A stretch of 64,000 nt of DNA from G965220305 sp965220305 (GTDB lineage: Bacteria > Chloroflexota > Dehalococcoidia > Lucifugimonadales > UBA3495), in assembly GCA_965220305.1 (NCBI GenBank), contig OZ244817.1, positions 2,728,001-2,792,000 of the forward strand, written 5' to 3'. A program made the translations under genes and the position numbers. Below the pieces are notes generated by a model. It saw only the letters and a program-made list of their open reading frames with translations. It was not told the DNA's origin and made no database searches. This document shows positions 25,703 to 34,050 of the stretch, one piece after another. How positions within the stretch are numbered: position 1 is the first letter of the stretch; every line of letters begins with the position of its first letter.

Positions 25703-26959
25703 TTGGCTAAAGAGATTTTCTATACAGCCGTCGATATTGGGACCAACAAGGTTTGCACCATAATCGGCCAGGTGGGCTCGGAAGGGGATTTGAAGGTCTT
25801 GGGCACCGGAATTGCCCCTTCCCAGGGAGTGCAAAAGGGCCGCATCGAGAACATTGTGGAAGCCAGTGCGGTGGTGCGCGACTCCCTGGAAGAGGGCCAG
25901 CGTTACCTGAGCCGGGGAATCATAACCGGCGCCTACGCCGTAATCAGCGGCACCCACATCACTTGCACTAACACCAAAGAGGTGCTCAACAAGAACTCGG
26001 AAGACCTGGGAAGCATCACCACCCAGCAGTTGCACAAGTTGGTCGAATCGTCCTATCCCAGGGTTGACCCGTCCCAGGAGGTGCTGCACGTCATACCCAT
26101 TGGGTACGAGGTGGACGGCCTCTCGGGTGTGCGCAACCCCATCGGCCTGCACGCCAACCAGGTCAAACTGGAGGCCCACGTGGTAACCGGAGACTCCACC
26201 ATTGTCAGGAACACGGTGAAGGCGGTGGAGTCCAGCCGGGTGTCGGTGAACGGCTTGGTGCTCCAGTCCCTGGCTTCGGCGGAGGCCACCCTGACCGGCG
26301 ATGAGCGGGAGATGGGTGTGATGTTGGCGGACATCGGCAGCGGGACCACCGACGTGGCTATCTTCCGCTACGGCAGCCCCTGGTACACGACGGTCATTCC
26401 GGTGGGCGGCGATAACTTGACCCGGGACCTGGCGGTGGCTGCCCGCACTCCCTTCCACGTGGCCGAGGAGATGAAAATCAAGTGGGGCAGCGTTATGCCT
26501 GATATGGTGCGGGCCGATGAGGAAGTGGTGATACCCGCTTCCCAGGGACAGTCCCGCCGGGTGGTGAAACGCCGGGCCCTGTGTGAGCCGCTGCACCAGC
26601 GGATGGTGGAGTTGCTCAAGCTGATAATGCTGCGAATGACCCAGTCTGGGTTGCGGCAGATGCCCTCCGGCGGGTTGGTAATTACCGGTGGAGTGGCGGA
26701 GATGGCGGGGTTGAAACAATTGGTGGAAGCCACCCTGGGCGGGCCGGTCCGCCTGGCCTATCCCGAGGGCATTGCCGGGTTGCCCACCCAGTTGCGCAAA
26801 CCGGGGTTTTCCGCCGCCATTGGCACGGTGCTCTGGGGTATCAAGCACCAGGGCGACAAACGCCTCTACCGGGAGGTGCGGCGGTCCCAAAGGTCAGGCT
26901 GGGATCCCTTGGCTCTGGCGCGGCGCTTGGCCAAGCCCAAAGAGAAGGTCACCCAGTAG
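25703..26959 (+). CDS. ftsA: Cell division protein FtsA
   Basis: 418 residues of the actin/HSP70 fold: phosphate-1 motif YTAVDIGTNKVCTIIG (about 6-21), the FtsA-specific 1C subdomain region (GYEVDGLSGVRNPIGLHANQ), phosphate-2 GVMLADIGSGTTDVAIF and the adenosine motif LVITGGVAEMAGL. FtsA anchors FtsZ filaments to the membrane. The C-terminal tail (GWDPLALARRLAKPKEKV) has an amphipathic pattern that could be the membrane anchor. Start TTG at 25703 with AGGAGGA 11-17 bp upstream. Confidence 0.93.
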   Translation: MAKEIFYTAVDIGTNKVCTIIGQVGSEGDLKVLGTGIAPSQGVQKGRIENIVEASAVVRDSLEEGQRYLSRGIITGAYAVISGTHITCTNTKEVLNKNSEDLGSITTQQLHKLVESSYPRVDPSQEVLHVIPIGYEVDGLSGVRNPIGLHANQVKLEAHVVTGDSTIVRNTVKAVESSRVSVNGLVLQSLASAEATLTGDEREMGVMLADIGSGTTDVAIFRYGSPWYTTVIPVGGDNLTRDLAVAARTPFHVAEEMKIKWGSVMPDMVRADEEVVIPASQGQSRRVVKRRALCEPLHQRMVELLKLIMLRMTQSGLRQMPSGGLVITGGVAEMAGLKQLVEATLGGPVRLAYPEGIAGLPTQLRKPGFSAAIGTVLWGIKHQGDKRLYREVRRSQRSGWDPLALARRLAKPKEKVTQ

Positions 26960-26986
26960 CGCCCCGGCGCGGGCTTGCCGTTGTAT

Positions 26987-27058
26987 CTGCTGCTGCCCCC
27001 GCAGGGTTACTTGTCTTAACGGGGGCAGCAGCAGGGGTCTTGTGCCGCGGCGCGCCTA
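26987..27058 (+). repeat. Double-hairpin element, copy 2 (between ftsA and ftsZ)
   Basis: Perfect 15-bp stem (26987-27001 with 27020-27034) around the loop CAGGGTTACTTGTCTTAA, linker GGGTCTT, then a second small hairpin GTGC-CGCG-GCGC (27042-27053) followed by CCTA. Confidence 0.85.
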
Positions 27059-27125
27059 GCCATTCAGGAATGGAGCATTGTTAGGTAGCAATTCAGATTT
27101 CTTAGATGATGCGGAGGAGTTAAGG

Positions 27126-28277
27126 ATGGTTTTGGAGAACTCAGGGTCCTGGGAGCCTGGTAGCGACATCAGCGAAACAGTTAACTTGGTGCCAGACATT
27201 GCCCGGGGTGTTCCCCTACTGAAGGTGTTGGGTATTGGGGGTGGTGGCAGTAACGCCGTAAGCCGGATGTACAAGGACAAACTTCCGGTGGTGGAATACT
27301 ATGCCTTGAATACTGACGCACAACATTTGTTCCGGTGCGACGTGGCCCACCGGATTACCCTGGGACAGAACCTCACCCGAGGATTGGGCGCTGGCGCTCA
27401 GCCGGAACTGGGCCGGCAGGCCGCCGAAGAGTCCCGGGAGGAGATTAAGAACGCCGTGCAGGGGGCCGACATGGTTTTCCTGGCGGTGGGCATGGGCGGC
27501 GGCACCGGCACCGGCGCGGCCTCGGTGGTTGCCCAGATAGCCAAGGAGTGCAACGCCCTTACGGTGGCGGTGGTCAGCCGTCCCTTCACCTTTGAAGCGG
27601 CCGCCCGCCGCAAAAACGCGGAAGAGGGTATCGCCCGCCTCAAGGACCACGTGGATACCCTAATTACCATACCCAACGACCGGCTCTTGGAGCTGAACAC
27701 CCAGGGCGAGCAGACCTTCACCTGGGAAGAAGCCCTGAAGATGGCCGACTCGGTGCTGCACCAGGGCATTCAGGCCATCGCCGAGGTGGTGACGGTGCCC
27801 GGAGAAATCAACGTGGACTTTGCCGACGTTAAGACCATTCTAAACAACGCCGGGCCGGCCTGGTTGGCCATCGGGCGGGGCAAGGGCCAGACCCGGGCCA
27901 TGGATGCGGCCAAGATGGCTACCAAGAGCCCCCTATTGGACATTGCCATGGACGGGGCCAAGCGTATCCTCTTTGTCATCACCGGCGGCAGCAGCCTGAC
28001 TTTGCAAGAGGTCCAGGACGCCGCCAAGGTAATTGAGGACATGGCCGACCCGGAAGCCAACATAATCTTTGGCACCAGTCGGGACCCCAAGCTGGACGAC
28101 GAAGTCAAGATAACCATGGTGGCCGCCGCCTTCCCGGTGCTCCAGGACAACCAGCAGATGCGGGAGGCCGAGTTGCAGCGGCTGCTCCAGGATGTGGCCC
28201 CCCAGTCCGACGAAGAACTGGACGTGCCCAGCTTCCTGCGACGCCAGTCCGGGGGACGGCGGGGCTTTTTTAGATAA
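27126..28277 (+). CDS. ftsZ: Cell division protein FtsZ
   Basis: 383 residues from the ATG at 27126, supported by GGAGGAG some 9-15 bp upstream. The GTPase core has VLGIGGGGSNAVSRM, the tubulin signature VGMGGGTGTGAASVV, and NFADV-like INVDFADVKTILNNAG (T7-loop region). The C-terminal peptide DVPSFLRRQ fits the conserved FtsA/ZipA-docking tail, after a short linker. FtsZ builds the cytokinetic ring. It is co-directional with ftsA; one double-hairpin element lies between the two and four lie downstream. Confidence 0.96.
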   Translation: MVLENSGSWEPGSDISETVNLVPDIARGVPLLKVLGIGGGGSNAVSRMYKDKLPVVEYYALNTDAQHLFRCDVAHRITLGQNLTRGLGAGAQPELGRQAAEESREEIKNAVQGADMVFLAVGMGGGTGTGAASVVAQIAKECNALTVAVVSRPFTFEAAARRKNAEEGIARLKDHVDTLITIPNDRLLELNTQGEQTFTWEEALKMADSVLHQGIQAIAEVVTVPGEINVDFADVKTILNNAGPAWLAIGRGKGQTRAMDAAKMATKSPLLDIAMDGAKRILFVITGGSSLTLQEVQDAAKVIEDMADPEANIIFGTSRDPKLDDEVKITMVAAAFPVLQDNQQMREAELQRLLQDVAPQSDEELDVPSFLRRQSGGRRGFFR

Positions 28278-28292
28278 AACAGGTTGGTTTAA

Positions 28293-28366
28293 CTGCTGCT
28301 GCCCCACGCAAGGTTACTTGTCTAAACGTGGGGCCGCAGCAGGGGTCTTGGCCTGCGGGCCGCCTA
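28293..28366 (+). repeat. Double-hairpin element, copy 3
   Basis: Stem 28293-28308 with 28327-28342 (15 of 16 paired), loop CAAGGTTACTTGTCTAAA, linker GGGTCTT, second hairpin GGCC-TGCG-GGCC at 28350-28361 then CCTA. Starts 15 bp after the ftsZ stop codon. Confidence 0.85.
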
Positions 28367-28414
28367 AAGGGGCCGAGGCCCGCCTTAAGGGAGACCTTCA
28401 ACACAACGAATAGA

Positions 28415-28446
28415 CCGCCGCGAGGGCGGACAATCCCTCTCGCGGC
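28415..28446. other. GC-rich hairpin between double-hairpin copies
   Basis: CCGCGAGGG and CCCTCTCGCGG form an imperfect hairpin with a loop of about 9 nt. It has no U-tract. Confidence 0.45.
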
Positions 28447-28465
28447 TCCCGGCCCATTATTAAAA

Positions 28466-28536
28466 CCCTGGGCCACCCCGCAGGGTTACTTGTCTCAACA
28501 TGGTGGCCCAGGGGGTATCGGGCTGCGGCCCTCCTA
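28466..28536 (+). repeat. Double-hairpin element, copy 4
   Basis: Left arm from 28466 (CCCTGGGCCACC) pairs with GGTGGCCCAGGG ending at 28513; two unpaired positions and one G-C pair close the loop CAGGGTTACTTGTCTCAA (28481-28498). Second hairpin GGGC-TGCG-GCCC at 28520-28531, then TCCTA. Confidence 0.85.
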
Positions 28537-28589
28537 CATTTTGTGGAATATTCTCGGAGGCCAAACAGCAGTATTCCTATTTTTTAAAA

Positions 28590-28664
28590 CAGGCCCCACC
28601 ACCGCAAGGTTACTTGTCTAAACGGCGGCGGGGCCTGGGGCCCTGGTCGGTAACGCTGACCTAA
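28590..28664 (+). repeat. Double-hairpin element, copy 5
   Basis: Stem 28590-28604 with 28623-28637 (13 of 15 Watson-Crick, two A-C positions), loop CAAGGTTACTTGTCTAAA. The second hairpin is different: GGTCGG, loop TAACG, CTGACC, still followed by TA(A). Confidence 0.8.
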
Positions 28665-28684
28665 CTGGCGCCGAGAACCAACTT

Positions 28685-28708
28685 GAGGCCGTCCTTCGGG
28701 GCGGCCTC
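28685..28708. other. UUCG-tetraloop hairpin
   Basis: GAGGCCGTCC, TTCG, GGGCGGCCTC: a 10-bp stem (one G-U) closed by a C(UUCG)G tetraloop, a very stable RNA hairpin. No U-tract follows, so simple intrinsic termination is not indicated. Confidence 0.6.
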
Positions 28709-28718
28709 TCCGATTAAT

Positions 28719-28790
28719 CTGCTGCGGCCCCCGCAGGGTTACTTGTCTCAACGGGGGCAGCAGCAGGGGTCTTGCGCTGCGGCGCGCCTA
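28719..28790 (+). repeat. Double-hairpin element, copy 6
   Basis: Stem 28719-28733 with 28752-28766 (14 of 15), loop CAGGGTTACTTGTCTCAA, linker GGGTCTT, second hairpin GCGC-TGCG-GCGC at 28774-28785, then CCTA. The last of four copies in the 500 bp after ftsZ. The remaining gap to 29048 holds a short word GTGAGCCTGTCGAACCA (near 28831) that recurs near 47822, and no gene. Confidence 0.85.
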
Positions 28791-29048
28791 AAGTGGTGGA
28801 CGAGCCGTGTCAAGAGCAAGCGCGCTCATGGTGAGCCTGTCGAACCATCCGATTCAACAGCGCTGTCAACTGTTAAGACCGTTCGCCAGGTATGGGTCCC
28901 GGCCCGGGCCGGCAACGGGGCCGGCTCTTCGCCGGAGTGACGGTAAGCTCTTTGCCAATATGCGATTGCCCTGGGGAGGGAATCTCAATAGTTGAACCCA
29001 CAGGGTACGGCTCTTATACTCTCTCCAAATATAAAGGCGGAGGAATAC

Positions 29049-30176
29049 ATGGGCTGGTCATTGCATCACTCCACTGGGTTGATTCACTATTCTCCCCAGA
29101 TTAGCTACCGTGGCTATACGCTGATAACCACCACGCGGGGCAACTGCTACTCCAACCTAATAGACATGGAAGGCCGGGTCTGCCACCGCTGGCACTCGCC
29201 CGAGGGCATCAACTACTCCTACATGCTGCCCAACGGCCACCTGCTGCTGCGCACCGGGCCACCGACCGAGGGGGCCTCGGTGGGCATGGGGGCCTCGGCG
29301 GCGGGAATCCTGGAATTGGACTGGGACAGCAACGTGGTCTGGGAGTGCCGGCTGCCCCTGCTGCACCACGACTACGAGCGGCTGCCCAACGGCAATACCC
29401 TGGTGTTGACCTGGGAGCCCATGCCCGCCGAGTTGACCGCCCAGGTGCAGGGCGGCTTCCGCACCGACGACGACCCGGAGCAGATGCTGGGGGACGTGGT
29501 CACCGAGGTTACGCCCGAGGGCTCCATCGTCTACAAGTGGAACTCCTGGGAACATCTGGACGTGGCCGACACCATCATCTGTCCCCTGGAGGGACGCCGG
29601 GAGTACACCCACCAGAACGCCCTCAGCGTCACCGCCGACGGCGACCCGCTGGTCAGCTACCGCCAGACCAGCACCGTGGGCATCGTGGATAAGGCCAGCG
29701 GCGACTTCAGTTGGAAATGGGGGCCGGGGATAATCTCCCACCAGCACAACCCCACCTACCTGGACAACGGCCACGTCCTGCTCTTCGACAACGGCCCCCA
29801 CCGCCGGGGGGTGAGCCACTCCCGCGTCGTTGAAGTGGACCCCGAGACCAGCGAGATAGCCTGGCAGTACCTGGGCGACCCTCCCATCTCCTTCTTTAGC
29901 TACCACATCAGCGGCGCAGAGCGCCTGCCCAACGGCAATACCCTGGTCTGCGAGGGCGCGCCGGGGCGGGTATTTGAGGTCACCCCCGTCGGCCAAATAG
30001 CCTGGGAGTACATCAACCCCTTTACCCTGGAGGACGGCGCAGCCGCCGGAGCCAGCCCCAACACCTACCGCAACGCCCTGTTCCGGGCCCACCGCTACGG
30101 GCCGGACCACCCGGGCCTGCGGGGCAAAGACCTGGATCCGGCCCGTTACGCCGACCTGAACCGGCTGTACGCCTGA
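29049..30176 (+). CDS. Arylsulfotransferase (ASST) family protein, first of a tandem pair
   Basis: 375 residues from the ATG at 29049 (MGWSLHHSTGLIHYSPQ), supported by GGCGGAGG just upstream and by the identical length and start of the next gene. The repeated W/F-D-x-D / P-N-G-N-T blades (ELDWDSNVVWECRL, HHDYERLPNGNTLVLTWE, HISGAERLPNGNTLVCEG, GQIAWEYINPF) are those of the arylsulfotransferase beta-propeller (Arylsulfotran_2-like). Characterised ASSTs move sulfate between phenols and are periplasmic; this protein has no signal peptide, so it is probably cytoplasmic and its reaction is unknown. Confidence 0.8.
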   Translation: MGWSLHHSTGLIHYSPQISYRGYTLITTTRGNCYSNLIDMEGRVCHRWHSPEGINYSYMLPNGHLLLRTGPPTEGASVGMGASAAGILELDWDSNVVWECRLPLLHHDYERLPNGNTLVLTWEPMPAELTAQVQGGFRTDDDPEQMLGDVVTEVTPEGSIVYKWNSWEHLDVADTIICPLEGRREYTHQNALSVTADGDPLVSYRQTSTVGIVDKASGDFSWKWGPGIISHQHNPTYLDNGHVLLFDNGPHRRGVSHSRVVEVDPETSEIAWQYLGDPPISFFSYHISGAERLPNGNTLVCEGAPGRVFEVTPVGQIAWEYINPFTLEDGAAAGASPNTYRNALFRAHRYGPDHPGLRGKDLDPARYADLNRLYA

Positions 30177-30229
30177 ACCTGGCCGGGTCCCAGCCAGGTC
30201 AACCCAGACATCCAGAGCAAGGAGAGAAC

Positions 30230-31357
30230 ATGGGCTGGTCCACGCATCATCCAAACGGGCTCATCTATTACTCCCCCCAGCAGAGTTACCGGGGCTATAC
30301 TCTGACCACCAACAACCGGGGCTTCTACGCCAATCTGTTGGACATGGAAGGCCGTATTTGCCATCGCTGGCACTCGCCGGAGGGCATCGGCTACGCCTAT
30401 CTCTTGCCCTACGGCAACCTGCTGCTCCGCACCAATCCCCCGGAGGACGCCGGGGGCGCGGAAAAGATTGGCGGCTCTTCCGGGGCCATCCTGGAGTTGG
30501 ACTGGGACAGCAACGTGGTGTGGGAGTACCACAATCCCTACATCCACCATGACTACGAACGTCTGGTCAACGGCAACACCCTGGTGCTCCTCTTCGAGCT
30601 GCTTTCCCCCGAGCTTACCGCCGCCATCCAGGGGGGCTTCAGCAGCGACGACGACCCGGAGCAGATGTTCGGCGACGTGGTCCAGGAAATTACGCCCCAG
30701 GGCGAGGTGGTCTACGAATGGAGGGCCTGGGAACACCTGAGCCCGGAGGAAGACCCCATCTGTCCCCTGGAGGACCGGCGGGAGTGGACCCACGGCAATT
30801 CCCTGAATGTTACCCCCGACAGCGACCTGATAGTCAGCTACCGGCGGACCAATACCGTGGGCATCGTGGACAAGGCCAGCGGCAACTTTAGCTGGAAGTG
30901 GGGCCCGGGGGAAATCGCCCACCAGCACCATCCCACCTGGCTGGACAACGGCAGGATTCTGCTGTTCGACAACGGGTTCCACCGGCCCCGGGGTTCCTAC
31001 TCCCGGGTCATCGAGGTGGACCCTGCCACCAATGAAGTGGCGTGGGACTACCAGAGCAACCCTCCCCTGTCCTTCTACAGCCAGGCCGTCAGCAGCGCCG
31101 AGCGGCTGCCCAACGGCAACACCCTCATCTGCGAGGGTTCGCCGGGCCGGATATTCGAGGTGACGTCCAACAAGCAGGTTGTGTGGGAGTACATCAACCC
31201 CTTCTTCGTTCCCGGCGGGAACACCCCGGGCTCCTCGGAGGTAGCCAACTCGGTGTTTCGGGCCCACCGTTACGGCCCCGACCACCCGGCCCTGCAGGGC
31301 CGGGAGTTGGACCCGGGCCGGTACGCCAACCTGAACCGGCTGTATGCCGGGGCCTGA
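30230..31357 (+). CDS. Arylsulfotransferase (ASST) family protein, second of a tandem pair
   Basis: 375 residues starting MGWSTHHPNGLIYYSPQ, alignable to the previous gene without gaps over most of its length (for example SYRRTNTVGIVDKASGNFSWKWGPG against SYRQTSTVGIVDKASGDFSWKWGPG). Candidate catalytic histidines in HQHHPTWLDNGRILLFDN and HHDYERL are kept in both. The 53-bp gap and strand suggest an operon arising by duplication. RBS AAGGAG lies upstream. No signal peptide. Confidence 0.8.
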   Translation: MGWSTHHPNGLIYYSPQQSYRGYTLTTNNRGFYANLLDMEGRICHRWHSPEGIGYAYLLPYGNLLLRTNPPEDAGGAEKIGGSSGAILELDWDSNVVWEYHNPYIHHDYERLVNGNTLVLLFELLSPELTAAIQGGFSSDDDPEQMFGDVVQEITPQGEVVYEWRAWEHLSPEEDPICPLEDRREWTHGNSLNVTPDSDLIVSYRRTNTVGIVDKASGNFSWKWGPGEIAHQHHPTWLDNGRILLFDNGFHRPRGSYSRVIEVDPATNEVAWDYQSNPPLSFYSQAVSSAERLPNGNTLICEGSPGRIFEVTSNKQVVWEYINPFFVPGGNTPGSSEVANSVFRAHRYGPDHPALQGRELDPGRYANLNRLYAGA

Positions 31358-31421
31358 GAACAGGAGGCTTGGCCCACCACTGGGAATCACCCCCTCTCTA
31401 ACTCTCTCCCGTGCCCTCCCG

Positions 31422-31436
31422 CCATCGTGCTATAAT
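31422..31436 (+). promoter_or_regulatory. Putative extended -10 promoter
   Basis: TGC-TATAAT at 31428-31436 is a full extended -10 consensus, 63 bp before the SDR gene; no clear -35. Confidence 0.45.
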
Positions 31437-31498
31437 CCTGCCCACAATTGTTCCCAGCGATAGCAACAATTCCTATCTGAACAAAAGGGGTATAAGTC

Positions 31499-32248
31499 AT
31501 GGGTAAGCTGGACGGTAGAGTGGCCCTGGTCACCGGCTCCGGTCGCAACATCGGTCGGGCCACGGTGCTGAAACTGGCCTCGGAAGGGGCCGACGTGGTG
31601 GTCAACGCCCGCACCAACCGGGAAGAGGCGGAATCGGTGGCCGAGGAGGCCCGGGCCCTGGGTGTAAGGGCCCTGCCCATACTGGCCGACATGGGCAACA
31701 AGGAACAGGTGGACAGCATGATCAGCATGGCTATGTCCGAGTTTGGCAAGGTTGACATTCTGATTAACAACGCCGCCATCCGCCCCCACAAGCCCTTCAC
31801 CGAGATAACCCCGCAGGACTGGGAGGAAGTGCGGGGGGTGGTGCTTGACGGGCCTTTTTGGGCTAGCCGCGCTGTCATTGATTCGATGGTGGCGAACAAC
31901 TACGGACGAATCCTGTTCTTCACCGGCGGCGGCGCATTCCAGGGCAGCGCCCAACGGGCCCACGTTTCCGCCGCCAAGATGGCGCTGGTGGGGTTGGCCC
32001 GCAGCCTGGCCAGCGAGTTCGCCCGCAACAACATTCGGGTCAACGTGGTATCGCCGGGCAGCATCGACACTTCCCGGGCCCACCCGGAATGGTACCAGGG
32101 CCAGGTGCCCAACGCCTCCAATACACCCATGGGACGCCAAGGCCACGTGGACGAACTGGCCGCTACCTGCCTGTTCCTGGTCAGCGACGACGGAGGTTTC
32201 ATCACCGGACAGACGATTCACGTCAACGGCGGGGCCGGCTACCACTAG
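31499..32248 (+). CDS. Short-chain dehydrogenase/reductase (FabG-like) lacking the catalytic tyrosine
   Basis: 249 residues. Classical SDR signs: cofactor motif TGSGRNIGRATVLKLASEGADVVVNAR and NNAAIRPHKPF, with C-terminal SPGSIDT and GQTIHVNGGAGYH. The active-site segment reads QRAHVSAAKMALVGLARSLA, so the position of the catalytic Tyr (YxxxK) is a valine while the lysine is kept. Enzymes with this change exist in several bacteria and may use another acid or have altered chemistry. Substrate unknown. Confidence 0.85.
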   Translation: MGKLDGRVALVTGSGRNIGRATVLKLASEGADVVVNARTNREEAESVAEEARALGVRALPILADMGNKEQVDSMISMAMSEFGKVDILINNAAIRPHKPFTEITPQDWEEVRGVVLDGPFWASRAVIDSMVANNYGRILFFTGGGAFQGSAQRAHVSAAKMALVGLARSLASEFARNNIRVNVVSPGSIDTSRAHPEWYQGQVPNASNTPMGRQGHVDELAATCLFLVSDDGGFITGQTIHVNGGAGYH

Positions 32249-32377
32249 GAACCCCTGGGCCCTTTCCCAATGTCTTGACTAGAGAAGGTAGACCGGGAGA
32301 AGGTTGGGACGAGGACGCCCAAGCGTTATCGGCCCATCGGAACCGAAGAAAAGTGAAGCTAACGGCGCAAGACTGGG

Positions 32378-32542
32378 GGGAGGACAGCTAGGACGATTGC
32401 AAAGTCCTTCCATACAGTGGAATATGCCCCCAACCCGTCTTTCCCGCTTTCGAGGGAATCCACAGCTCCAACCTTGGAGTCCTGCCATAACCGAGCGGAC
32501 GGCGCGAATCGAACAACTTTGCAATCGTCCTGGGAGGACAGC
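32378..32542. mobile_element. MITE-like inverted-repeat element
   Basis: AGGACGATTGCAAAGT (32390-32405) and its exact reverse complement ACTTTGCAATCGTCCT (32516-32531) bound a 142-bp element with no ORF. The direct repeat GGGAGGACAGC flanks it at 32378-32388 and 32532-32542. The inside holds a CTCCAA/TTGGAG hairpin near 32466 and a dRS3-like fragment near 32437. The right flank carries the GGGAGG that serves as ribosome-binding site of the next gene. The remaining gap, 32249-32377, shows nothing recognisable. Confidence 0.7.
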
Positions 32543-32549
32543 CGAGGGA

Positions 32550-33050
32550 ATGGCAACAGCGTTATCCGACAGGTATGCCGCAATAAGTCAACATCTTTTC
32601 CAGCAAGCGCACGAAGAACTGGCCCGGGGAGACCTCCTCCAGGCATCGGAGAAAGCCTGGGGGGCCGCCGCCCACGCCATTAAAGCTGTAGCCGAAGAAA
32701 GGGAGTGGAACCATCACCGGCATGACCTGCTCCGGGACATTACAACCTGGATTGCCGATGAGTGGGACAACCCGCGCCTGCATGGTTTGTACGCCATTGC
32801 GGATGCCATGCACCGGAACTACTATGCCCACGCGATGTATGGGGACGAGGTGCAGCGTGGCATAGACAACTCAAGAACTCTTATGCGAGAGATGGAGGAG
32901 GTGCGAGGGCAGCCGCCAAGACCCTTCGTTCCCCAGACGGAAGACCAGCGAAGACGTCTGAGAAGATTGACGCGCCGTTCCGATGCTTCGGAGCGCAGCG
33001 TGGTGGAGGATTTGCCCCCGGTAGAACCGGAGCCGCCGCTGCCGGAGTAG
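32550..33050 (+). CDS. HEPN/PaREP1-like domain protein
   Basis: 166 residues from the ATG at 32550. The N-terminal helical part (AISQHLFQQAHEELARGDLLQASEKAWGAAAHAIKAVAEER) matches the PaREP1/HEPN pattern (A-x-x-x-L-x-x-G-D-x-x-Q-A-S-E-K-A-W-x-A). The C-terminal 50 residues are an arginine- and proline-rich tail. HEPN proteins pair with nucleotidyltransferases or act as RNases; no partner is adjacent. The longer upstream reading would run through the inverted-repeat element and is rejected. Confidence 0.7.
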   Translation: MATALSDRYAAISQHLFQQAHEELARGDLLQASEKAWGAAAHAIKAVAEEREWNHHRHDLLRDITTWIADEWDNPRLHGLYAIADAMHRNYYAHAMYGDEVQRGIDNSRTLMREMEEVRGQPPRPFVPQTEDQRRRLRRLTRRSDASERSVVEDLPPVEPEPPLPE

Positions 33051-33177
33051 ATGGGACGAGGCTGGCGTTGACACTATCGGAGGAGCCGGCAACGGAATCG
33101 GCTGCCGTCTTCCCGCACCAAAGCCCTTCAACAGGGCCGCGCCCTTTGGTCAATTAAACCCCGAGTCGAGGCCGGAA

Positions 33178-34011
33178 ATGCAGATAACTGATCACATCTA
33201 CAGCACCCACATCATGGAAGACCCCAACACCTTTGGGGCCATGCACCCCGGCGGCACCCAGATTTACTTTGTCGGTGACCCCCAGGACCATATGGTGGTG
33301 GTGGATACCGGCGAGCCCTACCGCGCTTGGACCAAGCAGATTCTGGACTACTACGACGAGTTGGGGCGTCCCCGCATCTCCGCCATTCTCATAACCCACG
33401 GCCACGGCGACCACGTGGGGGGGCTGGACCGGCTGCAGGAAGTCATGGACTGCCCGGTACGCTGCCACCCCAAGCTGGCCCCCCGATTAACCCAGCAGTT
33501 GGGCGAGGGCTGCGTGGCGCCCCTGCGCTCCCGGGAGGTGGTCCCCACCGGCGGGGGCGTGTCCCTGCGGGCCCTGTTTACCCCCGGCCACGAGGATGAC
33601 CACGTCTGCTACTACATGCGGGCCGAGAAGGTGCTGTTCAGCGGGGACAACATTCTGGGCAACTCCTCTTCCAGTGTGCGCAACCTGAAACAGTACATGG
33701 CGTCGTTGGAAATCATGGCCAAGCAGCGGCCCAACATAATCTGCCCCGGCCACGGCCAGGTAATCTACAACGGCAGCGCCCGCATCCAGTGGTACATCAA
33801 CCACCGCCAGGAGCGGGAGGAGCAGGTGTTGACGGCGCTGGACAAAGGAGCCAGCACCGTGGACGAAGCGGTAGCCGCCGTGTACCCCCGGAACCTGCGC
33901 AATAACCTGCGCAGCGCCGCCAGCCGTAACGTGCGCACCCACCTGGAGAAGTTGCGGGAAGAGGGCCGAGTTACCGAACACGAGGCCACCTACACCCGCG
34001 GGGACGACTGA
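33178..34011 (+). CDS. MBL-fold metallo-hydrolase (glyoxalase II/LACTB2-like)
   Basis: 277 residues. The metal motif is THGHGDHVGG (HxHxDH) at about 79-88; further ligands lie in FTPGHEDDHVCYY and ICPGHGQVI. The C-terminal 70 residues form a helical/winged domain (DEAVAAVYPRNLRNNLRSAASRNVRTHLEKLREEGRV) like that of LACTB2-type hydrolases. Substrate unknown; relatives hydrolyse thioesters, phosphodiesters or RNA. Confidence 0.85.
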   Translation: MQITDHIYSTHIMEDPNTFGAMHPGGTQIYFVGDPQDHMVVVDTGEPYRAWTKQILDYYDELGRPRISAILITHGHGDHVGGLDRLQEVMDCPVRCHPKLAPRLTQQLGEGCVAPLRSREVVPTGGGVSLRALFTPGHEDDHVCYYMRAEKVLFSGDNILGNSSSSVRNLKQYMASLEIMAKQRPNIICPGHGQVIYNGSARIQWYINHRQEREEQVLTALDKGASTVDEAVAAVYPRNLRNNLRSAASRNVRTHLEKLREEGRVTEHEATYTRGDD

Positions 34012-34050
34012 ACTCCCTGGCTATCCAGGGGGCTAGCCGCCCGCTCATCC

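Noticed and set aside
28255..28275. GC-rich run followed by six T as an ftsZ terminator
   Set aside because: It lies within the last codons of ftsZ and no hairpin pairs in front of the T-run.
32505..32520. GCGAATCGAAC resembling a tRNA T-arm
   Set aside because: No acceptor or anticodon arms fit; it lies inside the inverted-repeat element.
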